Origin: a virus
Virus record (IMG/VR): IMGVR_UViG_3300035703_000091
Span: 1 to 63,441 of that record
Strand: one strand, 5' to 3'
Length of the DNA: 63,441 nt
The notes beneath the pieces are model-generated. The model did not search any database and was not told the DNA's origin. It worked only from the letters and a program-made list of their open reading frames with translations. A program made the position numbers and the translations under genes. This document shows positions 55,752-63,225 of this stretch, in pieces (the first letter of the stretch is position 1; the number at the start of each line of letters is the position of its first letter).

Positions 55752-55985
55752 ATGCAGGGGAATGATGAAGCGGTGCTGAAGCCGTGCCCGTTCTGTCAGG
55801 GCCGCGCAGAAGTGGCGGGACAGAAATGGTCCGGAAGGTGGTTTTACGGTGTCCAGTGCGCCGAGGACTGTGGCGTCTGGATGGACGCGCGAGAGGCAAC
55901 GCCTGAAGGGGCGATCGCCGCATGGAACACCCGCGCTCCTGAGCCCCCCGCCCTTCAATCCGTCAGGTCAGGGGAGGGGTCGTGA
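55752..55985 (+). CDS. Lar-like zinc ribbon (restriction alleviation family)
   Basis: A 77-aa protein with LKPCPFCQGRAEV near residue 9, QCAEDCGVW near 35 and AIAAWNTRA near 55, the pattern of Lar/restriction-alleviation proteins. Rac-prophage Lar reduces type I restriction; most homologues are untested. Here it could protect incoming phage DNA. Confidence 0.75.
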   Translation: MQGNDEAVLKPCPFCQGRAEVAGQKWSGRWFYGVQCAEDCGVWMDAREATPEGAIAAWNTRAPEPPALQSVRSGEGS

Positions 55986-56212
55986 TGGGCCTCTACTGCG
56001 AAGTCATGTGCGATCTGCGGATTTCGGGAACCGACCCGCGCCAGCCCCTCAACCCGCTGTGCTGGTCTGACGCCAACAACAACCCGCAGGGTCCGAACCC
56101 TGCCGCCGCCCGGTCTGCGGCGCGCGATGAGGGCTGGACCCTCGGTCGCGGCCGAAAGGCGATCTGCCCAGGCTGCGCTGCTCACACGAAAGCCCAACCC
56201 CATGACCACTGA
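55985..56212 (+). CDS. Small Cys-rich phage protein
   Basis: A 75-aa protein (MGLYCEVMCDLRISGTDPRQ...). Cysteines at YCEVMC, LCWSD and ICPGC suggest a zinc site; the RSAARDEGW/RGRKAICP segment recurs in small phage proteins. I use ATG 55985; a GTG one codon before overlaps the Lar stop. Function unknown. Confidence 0.5.
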   Translation: MGLYCEVMCDLRISGTDPRQPLNPLCWSDANNNPQGPNPAAARSAARDEGWTLGRGRKAICPGCAAHTKAQPHDH

Positions 56213-56462
56213 TACGACCACCCCCTCTGCGGTGTTCCAGCTTCTCCCCGGCGAACAAGTCCTGTGGATCGTCGGGATGCCCGGTCCTGACGTCGATAAA
56301 TGCGAGGTCGTCAGCCAAGACGGCGACGCCGTGACGATCCGGTTTCAGGTCTGGGGACAAGGCCCGTTTCACGAAAAGGTCGTGTCGTTGGAGCGCGACA
56401 TAACGTGGCGCAAAGACTCGGACACCGAGTGCCGCCACCGCCAATGGAAGGCTATCCAATGA
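56202..56462 (+). CDS. Hypothetical protein
   Basis: An 86-aa protein (MTTDTTTPSAVFQLLPGEQV...), beta-rich (VVSQDGDAVTIRFQVWGQGP). ATG 56202 overlaps the previous gene by 11 bases. Its stop overlaps the next ATG. No family is recognised. Confidence 0.5.
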   Translation: MTTDTTTPSAVFQLLPGEQVLWIVGMPGPDVDKCEVVSQDGDAVTIRFQVWGQGPFHEKVVSLERDITWRKDSDTECRHRQWKAIQ

Positions 56463-57490
56463 CCACCCCAACCTCCTCCGTGCTGCGGCATGGGCCTGTG
56501 ACGGACCTTCTGCGTCGGTTCCGCGATTTGATGGTCGCCCAACCCGAAGGCGTCATGTCTCACCATCACCCCATCTGGGTTGAGGTCGCGGAAGCCCTCG
56601 CCCAGCCCGCCGCCCAGCAGTCGGAGGCGGAATACGTCACCTACCACGGTGGCGATCCGAAAGTCCGGTTCCGCGACTTCAAGGGCAACGAACCGAAGTG
56701 GGCACAGGACATTCAGCCAGCCCACCAGCCGGAACCCCCCGTTTGTGATCCCTCCCCCTTGCCTGTGGATGGGCTGATCGAGCGGCTGCGGGAAATCGTC
56801 AGCGACGATGAGGTCGCCCGCGTCCACGGCAACGCCAACTTCGGCACAATGTCGCCGCGCGAGGTCGTGAACGATGGGGTCCGCAAGTATGCGGTCGGCT
56901 ACCAAGGCGGCCACACGCAACTCTGCATCCTCATGGAACACGGCCTCATCACGAAGCCGCGCCCCGGCCGCTACGACGCCAGCCTGACGAAGAAGGGTCG
57001 ACGCTACTTCCGCGAACTTCAGCAGTCCGCCGCCGATGCCCTGGAAGCCGCGAAGGCCGAGATTGAGGGGCTGCGGGCGCTGTCAGACCCGAAGCATTGG
57101 CGCGACCGTGACGACCAGTGGTCCGATGCTGTGCGCGCCGTTCACCCGACGAGATCAGACGACCCGAAGCGCCACGAGCGGTTCATGACCGCGCTCGAAA
57201 TGGTCGGCAACCGCCACGGCAAATACGAACTGGTCGGCCTCGTTCAATGGCTGCTGACGCGGGCAGAACGCGCCGAAGCCGAGGCCGCTGATCTGCGGAA
57301 GACGTTGGAGGCCGAACGCGCCTGGCACGACTTGCAGGCCGAGGGGTTGTTTGAAACGGCCCGCGAAGCCGCCGCGCGCAAGGAACCCGACGAGAGCACA
57401 CTCTGCGCCCGATCTGTCGCGCACTCCGCACGGGCGCAATCCATCCGCCAAGCCCTCGCCGCCCATGCAAAGCAGGAGCCGGGAGCATGA
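56459..57490 (+). CDS. Large hypothetical protein
   Basis: A 343-aa protein. ATG 56459 is coupled to the previous stop. The first 60 residues are helical, then comes a low-complexity linker. A central segment (TQLCILMEHGLITKPRPGRYDASLTKKGRRYF) has a winged-helix-like pattern ending in a basic turn. The C-terminal 100 residues form coiled coil (EAEAADLRKTLEAERAWHDLQ). DNA binding is possible. Confidence 0.5.
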   Translation: MTTPTSSVLRHGPVTDLLRRFRDLMVAQPEGVMSHHHPIWVEVAEALAQPAAQQSEAEYVTYHGGDPKVRFRDFKGNEPKWAQDIQPAHQPEPPVCDPSPLPVDGLIERLREIVSDDEVARVHGNANFGTMSPREVVNDGVRKYAVGYQGGHTQLCILMEHGLITKPRPGRYDASLTKKGRRYFRELQQSAADALEAAKAEIEGLRALSDPKHWRDRDDQWSDAVRAVHPTRSDDPKRHERFMTALEMVGNRHGKYELVGLVQWLLTRAERAEAEAADLRKTLEAERAWHDLQAEGLFETAREAAARKEPDESTLCARSVAHSARAQSIRQALAAHAKQEPGA

Positions 57491-57741
57491 GCGTCGATGA
57501 CCGGCGATGCGGTAATTGCGAGCACTTCAGGCAACGAGAAACCGTCGTTAACGCCATGCGGCTCTTCGGGAAAGAGAAGGTCGAAATCCGAACCTACTGC
57601 ATGTGGACGCCTCCGATCCCCTACTGGGCGGCATCGCATCACATCCCGGAGGGGATGACCGAGACGCGGGCGCGAGCGAAGTCGGAAGACGACGGGCGCT
57701 TTTGTGCGGCGTTCTTGCAAAAGACGGAGCCGGGAGCATGA
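57487..57741 (+). CDS. Cys-rich zinc-binding-like protein
   Basis: An 84-aa protein with CGNCEHFRQ near the start, YCMWTPP in the middle and RFCAAFLQ near the end, a four-cysteine arrangement seen in small phage proteins. It overlaps the previous gene by four bases. Function unknown. Confidence 0.55.
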   Translation: MSVDDRRCGNCEHFRQRETVVNAMRLFGKEKVEIRTYCMWTPPIPYWAASHHIPEGMTETRARAKSEDDGRFCAAFLQKTEPGA

Positions 57742-57748
57742 GCGTCCT

Positions 57749-58090
57749 ATGACCCTCTGGCTCGAGGAAACCGACCCGCGGCGCCTCCCGGAAACTGAGG
57801 CGACCGCGCTCTACATCGAGCACCGCCCCGGCCCCTACCCCCAGGCGCTTCTCGACCACTGGCAGGTCCGCCGCGACTCCGCCCTGCGCCGCAACACCCT
57901 GACCACCATCGCCGGCCGTCTGCGCGACGTCATCGTCGATCCGACCGCCGGCAACTGGCGCGACTTCCGCGACCTGGGCGAGGCGATTTTCACGCGCACG
58001 GCCACGGGCTACGCCCGCACCGCCTTCGGCGATGAACTCGCCGCCCTGATCCAGAGCGACCGAAAGCGCCTCGCGGATAAGTCCGCCTAA
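57749..58090 (+). CDS. Hypothetical protein
   Basis: A 113-aa acidic-then-basic helical protein (MTLWLEETDPRRLPETEATA...), no family recognised. ATG 57749 lies seven bases from the previous stop. Function unknown. Confidence 0.5.
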   Translation: MTLWLEETDPRRLPETEATALYIEHRPGPYPQALLDHWQVRRDSALRRNTLTTIAGRLRDVIVDPTAGNWRDFRDLGEAIFTRTATGYARTAFGDELAALIQSDRKRLADKSA

Positions 58091-58133
58091 GTCCACCGTA
58101 AGTCTGGGATTTAGCAGAGGAGCATTCCCCACC

Positions 58134-58301
58134 ATGAGCACCACCTTCCAGGTTGGCCAGCGCGTCACCTTCACCACGCCGGGCCGCTATCCGACCCAGC
58201 AGACCGGCGCGATCCAGGCGATCGATTCCAGGTTCGCCGACGTGAAATGCGACGACGGCAAGGTCCGCCGCGCCCGGCCGGCGACGCTGCACGCCGCCTG
58301 A
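58134..58301 (+). CDS. Small SH3-like protein
   Basis: A 55-aa protein (MSTTFQVGQRVTFTTPGRYP...) resembling a single KOW/SH3-like barrel: VGQRVTF, TGAIQAID, FADVKCDDGKVRRARP. It is below usual ORF cutoffs but has AGAGGAG nine bases upstream of the ATG. It may share ancestry with the modular protein at 54555. Confidence 0.55.
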   Translation: MSTTFQVGQRVTFTTPGRYPTQQTGAIQAIDSRFADVKCDDGKVRRARPATLHAA

Positions 58302-58313
58302 CGGAAAAGTCCG

Positions 58314-58360
58314 CCATACGCGATTTTATTCCTTGACGTAGGAATGAGGTCGCGTATGGT
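58314..58360 (+). promoter_or_regulatory. Palindromic promoter-operator
   Basis: A 10-bp perfect inverted repeat CCATACGCGA/TCGCGTATGG (58314-58323, 58350-58359) encloses a second one, ATTCCT/AGGAAT (58328-58345). Within it lie -35 TTGACG (58333-58338) and, 16 bases on, -10 TATGGT (58355-58360). It also contains TTTTATTCC (58324-58332). A repressor could cover the whole promoter. Confidence 0.75.
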
Positions 58361-58388
58361 GGCTCCATTGCAGAGGAGAGAGATTGCA

Positions 58389-58646
58389 ATGAGAACCAAC
58401 GTAGTCGCCCTGACGTCGAACACGATCCACACCCGCGCCAGCGTCGCCGCGGCCATTCAGGAGGCCCGCGCCGGCGGCCGCGCCCTGGCGGCCGATCTCG
58501 AAGCCCGTGCCCGCGAACTCGCCATGGAAGCCCGCATGATCGCGGCGCTGGGCGAGGCCGTGCCGGTCGGCATCGCCGAGACCGCGCGCCAGATGGCCGA
58601 GCAGGTCGAAGGGCACGCGAACCGGATTCGCTGCATTCTTTCCTGA
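58389..58646 (+). CDS. Hypothetical helical protein
   Basis: An 85-aa Ala/Arg-rich helical protein (MRTNVVALTSNTIHTRASVA...), like small phage or plasmid proteins seen near defence loci. Nothing more specific is recognised. It begins the cassette under the palindromic promoter; GAGGAGAG lies upstream. Confidence 0.55.
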   Translation: MRTNVVALTSNTIHTRASVAAAIQEARAGGRALAADLEARARELAMEARMIAALGEAVPVGIAETARQMAEQVEGHANRIRCILS

Positions 58647-58719
58647 GCCCCCTGCTGGTCGGCCATCCGTGAGGTGGCCGCCCTACCGGACGCTCAGGTC
58701 CGAATAGGAGAGAAAAACC

Positions 58720-58908
58720 ATGGGCCAGCCCCAGCAGCCGGTCGCGTTCCCACCCGGCGAGAACACATTCACCTACGTCACGCCCGAAGTCGCCGCGCGC
58801 TTCCCCGGCCCGACGCCGCCGCCGAACGGCTACGTCCCGAGCGCCGGCGGGTTGGACCGCGTGTCGGACCACGTCAACACCCGCTTTCCCGAGAAGAAGA
58901 CGTCCTAA
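58720..58908 (+). CDS. Small hypothetical protein
   Basis: A 62-aa proline/aromatic-rich protein (MGQPQQPVAFPPGENTFTYV...) preceded by AGGAGAG. It overlaps the membrane protein that follows by one base (TAATG). Function unknown. Confidence 0.5.
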   Translation: MGQPQQPVAFPPGENTFTYVTPEVAARFPGPTPPPNGYVPSAGGLDRVSDHVNTRFPEKKTS

Positions 58909-59129
58909 TGCAGGCCCGCCTTAACCTTCTTCGGGTGACCGCCACCATCGTCGTTCTGGCCACCTTAGCCAGCCTCGGCACAGTCTGGTGGGGTGTCGTC
59001 GTGATCGGACAATACTGGCTGACGGCGCCGGTCCTGAACAACATCTTCGTCATCATCCTGGGGCCACTCTGGGCGCTCTACTGCGCCTATGAGGCGACCC
59101 GCTTCATCTGGAAGAAATCACCCAAATGA
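58908..59129 (+). CDS. Two-helix membrane protein
   Basis: A 73-aa protein with two hydrophobic helices (VTATIVVLATLASLGTVWWG and LNNIFVIILGPLWALYCAY) and a short basic tail (RFIWKKSPK). It overlaps the SPFH-like lipoprotein gene by four bases, so the two may act together in the inner envelope. Confidence 0.6.
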   Translation: MQARLNLLRVTATIVVLATLASLGTVWWGVVVIGQYWLTAPVLNNIFVIILGPLWALYCAYEATRFIWKKSPK

Positions 59130-59806
59130 GAATCCTAGCCCTAGCCGCCGTAGCGGCCCTGTCCTTCGCCACGGCGGCGTGCGACCGCGCCATCTCCAAC
59201 ATGCAGACCTACGTCTCCGACGACTGCGGCGTGAGGTGGAAGGAAATCCCGCCGGGTGGCGCCGTCCCGGCCCGAGTCGGCGTCTGCGCCCTGAAGGTCA
59301 CGATCCCCGGCTACCCCATGGCCGGCGAGGCGAAGTTCCGCACTTCTTTCGCCAACCGTGTCATGGCCGACGTCTCGATCAGCTACGAATATACGATCGT
59401 GGATGGCAAGAAGTTCCTGACCGAGGCGCGCTACCTGGGTCGCCAGAACTCGGAGGGCGACGGCGAGGCCAACTCGGCGTCGAAATACGAGAGCGCCGAG
59501 AACACCATCATCGACCGGCGTATCCGTGAGGCCGTCACCTCGTCTTTGATCGGACAGGACATCGTCGACTTCGACCAGGGCAAGTCCGAGGACGTGCTGA
59601 TGGGCGCGATCAACAAGGCTCTGGCCGAGCGCGGCGTCGAACTGGTGTCCATGGCCCTCGTCGTCACGCCGGACAACCAGACGCGACAAGCGATGGACGT
59701 GGTCTCGGCGCGCCGGGTCTACGCTTCGGCCGCGATCCCCGATCTGGGCGACGACATCATCGTCGCGCGGTCAGGCGCGAGCCAGGTCACGGTGCAGTCG
59801 AAATAA
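59126..59806 (+). CDS. SPFH/Band 7-like lipoprotein
   Basis: A 226-aa protein: type II signal ILALAAVAALSFATAAC, then a beta-rich part (ADVSISYEYTIVDGKKF), helical EARYLGRQN and NTIIDRRIREAVTSSLIG, and a C-terminal AINKALAERGVELVSMALVV typical of the SPFH (stomatin/prohibitin/HflC) fold. SPFH proteins form membrane cages that control proteases or microdomains. A lipidated phage copy beside a two-helix membrane protein suggests envelope control or superinfection exclusion; inference. Confidence 0.7.
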   Translation: MRILALAAVAALSFATAACDRAISNMQTYVSDDCGVRWKEIPPGGAVPARVGVCALKVTIPGYPMAGEAKFRTSFANRVMADVSISYEYTIVDGKKFLTEARYLGRQNSEGDGEANSASKYESAENTIIDRRIREAVTSSLIGQDIVDFDQGKSEDVLMGAINKALAERGVELVSMALVVTPDNQTRQAMDVVSARRVYASAAIPDLGDDIIVARSGASQVTVQSK

Positions 59807-59827
59807 GACCCACCCCCGCCTGACGAG

Positions 59828-59853
59828 AAAACCCCGCTTCGGCGGGGTTTTTT
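59828..59853. terminator. Bidirectional intrinsic terminator
   Basis: AAAACCCCGC-TTCG-GCGGGGTTTT (59828-59851) is a perfect 10-bp stem with a UUCG loop. It has T-runs after it on the plus strand and A-runs before it, so it works for both the rightward SPFH transcript and the leftward primase transcript. The primase stop lies in its right edge. Confidence 0.92.
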
Positions 59854-62191
59854 ACGCCGCCTCGTCCACCGCCACCTTGGCGAACACCCGCTGCGTCGGC
59901 CGCCCGCCCTTCTCGCCCGATCGGACGTCCCGGTAGACCTCCTCGGCCGCGAGAAGCTGGCCCATGATGTCGTCGTAGCGGCGCTTGTCGAACTTGCCGC
60001 GGATCGCGCGGATCAGGTCGCGCTCGGGGATGCCCCACTGGCCCGCCTCGCGGACCTGGCGCAACACCCACAGATACTCCGCCTGCTTGTCGCTGTCGGC
60101 GACGCGCGATTCCAGCGCACCCAGGAGCGCCGTCGCCGAACACGTCACCACCGTCCGCGCCCATTCGAGCGCCGCCGTCGTGATGACCGGGTTCTCCGCC
60201 TCGCAGCCCACCGCGTAGAGCAGGGCCAGCTTCACGACGTGCTCCGCTTCGCGGCTGGCCACGATCTCGCGCATCCCGCCCGACGACATGGCCTCCTCCC
60301 GCTTCGAGGTTCGGAAGTCCATGAACCACTCTTCGGCGCCGACGCCCCACTCGGCCCTGATCGGCTTGTTCGGCATCCCGCCGACGCCGTTCAGGTTGCC
60401 CTTGGGCCGCACGTCCATGATGGCCCGCAGTCGGGCCAGGAGCGCGGCCGGCGGCTGGCTGGGGTCGGCCTTCGGCCGGACGATCTCGGGGCGCGCGTCG
60501 CCCACGTCGAAGATCAGGAAGCGCGGCAGCAGGCCGTCCTCGGCGCTGGCCGACGAGAAGGTGTTCCACAGCTTGCCCGGCGTCGTCGCGCCGCCGATGC
60601 ACAGGTTCGGGTTCATGATCGGCACGGCCTTCTCGGTCGCGCCCTCGGAGCCGTGATAGACCCCGTTGGCGCGCGAGAACAGCGTCAGCATCATGTCCCG
60701 CATTCGCCGGTCATGGGCGGCCGCCTTGCGGTCCAGAATCTTCCCGATCCAGCCGTCGAACTCGTCCATCAGGACGGCGACGCTGGGCTTGATCTCGAGC
60801 AGCTTACGGAAGGCGCTGTCTGATTTTATATCCTCGGGCCCCAGATATTTTTGCAGGCCCGCCTCATAGGCCAGCGTCGAGCAACACGTCGGGCTATGGT
60901 TCTTCCCGAAGCCAGTGGGTGCGACGCCCACCGTGTAGAAGTTCGTCCGCGCGCGGGTCGGACCCTCGAAGCGCCGACCGATGAACGCACCCAGCGTGGG
61001 GATTGCGGCGGCGAGCGCCAGTTGGGGCGACGGCGTGTCGGCGCTGGCGACGATCCACTCTGTGATCTCACCCAGGACGCCGGGCGGGAAGCACGCTGCG
61101 TCGGGCACGACGGGGCCCAGCGGAGCCGGCTCATGCAGGATCGACACCTCGGCCACCACCGCCGCGTTCGGATCGACCAGGCCCGCCAGGTTCGTTCTTT
61201 TCGGCGCGGCCGGAACCTCGGGCTCGGCCATGGATTTAAGGGCCAGAGTTACGGGCTTTTGAGGTGCGACATGCTCCTGCAACCAGCGGAAGGCCAGGTC
61301 GAGATCGCACCCGCACGCGGCCATGACGAGGTCGAGGGGAGTGTAGCCCTTGTCGGCGTCGCCGAAATCCTTGATGCCGTGGGGGTCGATCGACAGGTTC
61401 GCCGCGCGCTTGGAGATGTGCCGACCGGACGCGGACGGGCGCCAGTGCGCCGTCGCGCGATAGCCGCCGCCGGAGCGGGTGCAGTTGTAGAGGTTGAGCG
61501 CCGGCACCCAGGCGTCGAGGTTCTGAAGCGCGGCGTCGTTCAGCGCCCGATGGATGCTCTCGCCCTCGAGGCTGGCCTCGCCCTTGGCGTGGACGACGGG
61601 CGGCTGATAGCCGAAGGGAGCGAGCGCCGCGGCGATCTGATCACCGATGTCGTCGGGCAGGACGGGCAGGTCGGCGAGATCGTAGGTCTCGAGGGTGTCC
61701 GGCGTGATCCAGTGATAGGCCCCGCCGCTCGGGTGGATCGTCGGCGGAAGCACCGTCTGCCGCCCATGGGCCAGCAGGTCCAGCACGCGCTCGCCGCCGA
61801 CGTTGAAGCTGCGGTTGATGACGGCGGGACGGGCCAGGTAGAAGCGGCACTCGCCCTTTCGGCCGCGCTTTCGCACGGGCGAGGGCGGCAGGACGCCGTT
61901 CATGGCGGCGACGAGCGCGGCGTCGTCCGTGTCGACGTCGGCCGCGACGAGGATCATGCCCTTCACGCCGCTGGACGCACCCAGGGCGACGCCGATGCCG
62001 GCGTCGGGCCACTTCTCCCAAACGTTCATCTCGAGGTCGGTCGGCTTGCGGTCGCAGAACCGCGACCAGCCGTGCTCGAGCCGCCACTGGCCCTGCGTCA
62101 TGGTTCCGGGCGCCTTGGCTCCCGGCATTATGGGGATCACGGAGAGGCCGTTGTCGCGGAGGCGATCACCGGCGGCGGCGAAGGGAGACAT
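59852..62191 (-). CDS. Primase-polymerase/helicase replication protein
   Basis: A 779-aa protein. The N-terminal 200 residues match the Prim-Pol (bifunctional DNA primase/polymerase) domain: NGLSVIPIMPGAKAPGTMTQ, then VAADVDTDDAALV and a Lys/Arg-containing ECRFYLARP. The C-terminal 450 residues resemble DUF3987 helicases with an APTGFGKNHS P-loop-like segment and VAVLMDEFDGW (Walker B-like). It probably primes and unwinds phage DNA. It ends in the bidirectional terminator. Confidence 0.8.
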   Translation of the reverse strand: MSPFAAAGDRLRDNGLSVIPIMPGAKAPGTMTQGQWRLEHGWSRFCDRKPTDLEMNVWEKWPDAGIGVALGASSGVKGMILVAADVDTDDAALVAAMNGVLPPSPVRKRGRKGECRFYLARPAVINRSFNVGGERVLDLLAHGRQTVLPPTIHPSGGAYHWITPDTLETYDLADLPVLPDDIGDQIAAALAPFGYQPPVVHAKGEASLEGESIHRALNDAALQNLDAWVPALNLYNCTRSGGGYRATAHWRPSASGRHISKRAANLSIDPHGIKDFGDADKGYTPLDLVMAACGCDLDLAFRWLQEHVAPQKPVTLALKSMAEPEVPAAPKRTNLAGLVDPNAAVVAEVSILHEPAPLGPVVPDAACFPPGVLGEITEWIVASADTPSPQLALAAAIPTLGAFIGRRFEGPTRARTNFYTVGVAPTGFGKNHSPTCCSTLAYEAGLQKYLGPEDIKSDSAFRKLLEIKPSVAVLMDEFDGWIGKILDRKAAAHDRRMRDMMLTLFSRANGVYHGSEGATEKAVPIMNPNLCIGGATTPGKLWNTFSSASAEDGLLPRFLIFDVGDARPEIVRPKADPSQPPAALLARLRAIMDVRPKGNLNGVGGMPNKPIRAEWGVGAEEWFMDFRTSKREEAMSSGGMREIVASREAEHVVKLALLYAVGCEAENPVITTAALEWARTVVTCSATALLGALESRVADSDKQAEYLWVLRQVREAGQWGIPERDLIRAIRGKFDKRRYDDIMGQLLAAEEVYRDVRSGEKGGRPTQRVFAKVAVDEAA

Positions 62192-62231
62192 TCAGAGACC
62201 TTGTGCGAGAGGAGCGGGGAGCGCGAGCCGC

Positions 62232-62612
62232 CTAGAATGGCGGCGCTGCTCTCGCGGCTTCGGCCATGGCCTCGCTGTATCCACACAGCATGTGCGCGGA
62301 AAAGGCGTCGAGTTCGGCGTCTGAGAGATCACGAAGATCGAACTTGCCGATGGACGCAAGATATTCTCCGGCGCGATCCATCCCTACGCGCAGGGCCGCG
62401 GCTTCGGTCTCGGAAACGTCGTTCATGGCTTCTCTCATGGGTGCGTGGCTGGCGCAGCGGCCGCAGACGGCCAGGTGCTTATAGGTGAGGTTCTTGGGCG
62501 CGGGCTCGCGCCGGCAGACGTAGCAATAGGAGCCCTGGGCCGCCCGCATGATGTGCGCGGCCTCGTCGAGGGTCTGGGGCTCGAAGCTGTGGCGGGCGGG
62601 TTCGTCGGTCAT
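62232..62612 (-). CDS. Cys-rich hypothetical protein
   Basis: A 126-aa protein. SYCYVCRREPAP and VCGRCASHAPM give two CxxC pairs for a zinc ribbon near residues 29-58; it may belong to DUF6511. A helical acidic C-terminus follows. It overlaps the Dcm-like gene by four bases in the replication operon. Confidence 0.55.
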   Translation of the reverse strand: MTDEPARHSFEPQTLDEAAHIMRAAQGSYCYVCRREPAPKNLTYKHLAVCGRCASHAPMREAMNDVSETEAAALRVGMDRAGEYLASIGKFDLRDLSDAELDAFSAHMLCGYSEAMAEAARAAPPF

Positions 62613-63217
62613 GCGAAAACGCTCACTCGTTCACCGGGGCACCCGGCCTCAATCCAGCCGCCCCATTGGTCGGCCATGGCGTCGGCGATGCCGGAATAGG
62701 TCTGGCTCCGCAACTTCCACCGATCCTCGCTGGGCGGCATCTTGTGGATGCGCGCCTCGCGGCCCTCGACGACGTCCGTGGGTGTCAGCTTCGGAAGGCC
62801 CTTCAGCCAGAGACAGGTCGCCTTGGTCTCGCCGTGCCCGAACTGCCACGGCTGGATCGTCTGGTCGGGGCGCCGCCAGACCGAGGACATGATGCAGACC
62901 GGGTTCTCGATCGCTATGCGGGGAATGTCCAGCTTCGCCAGGCGCATGAAGAACGCCACCGCGGCCTGCTGCTGGCCAGTGAGGCGCTTGCCCTCGAAGT
63001 GACGCGCCCCCGAGACGGCGAGGTGCGTGCAGGGCGGATGGAAGATGGCCAAGTCCCACGGATAGTCGACGACGTCGAACACATCGCCCTGATAGTGCGG
63101 GCCGGGTGCGTCGGTCGGAAGCAGATCGGCAGACATGGCGTTGTGGCCACGGCGGATGAAGGCGTCGCGGACAGCCCCGCTGTATTCGCACCCGATCAGG
63201 ACGTTGAGAGGTTTCAT
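62609..63217 (-). CDS. Dcm-like cytosine methyltransferase family protein
   Basis: A 202-aa protein: VLIGCEYSGAVRDAFIRRGHNA near the start, IFHPPCTHLAVSGARHF near residue 60 (Cys in the position of the catalytic PPC) and ENPVCIMSSVWRR near 108. This family is annotated widely in phages as DNA cytosine methyltransferase, but the recognition domain is very short and activity has rarely been shown. ATG 63215-63217 is eight bases from the helicase stop. Confidence 0.7.
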   Translation of the reverse strand: MKPLNVLIGCEYSGAVRDAFIRRGHNAMSADLLPTDAPGPHYQGDVFDVVDYPWDLAIFHPPCTHLAVSGARHFEGKRLTGQQQAAVAFFMRLAKLDIPRIAIENPVCIMSSVWRRPDQTIQPWQFGHGETKATCLWLKGLPKLTPTDVVEGREARIHKMPPSEDRWKLRSQTYSGIADAMADQWGGWIEAGCPGERVSVFA

Positions 63218-63225
63218 GAGCGATT

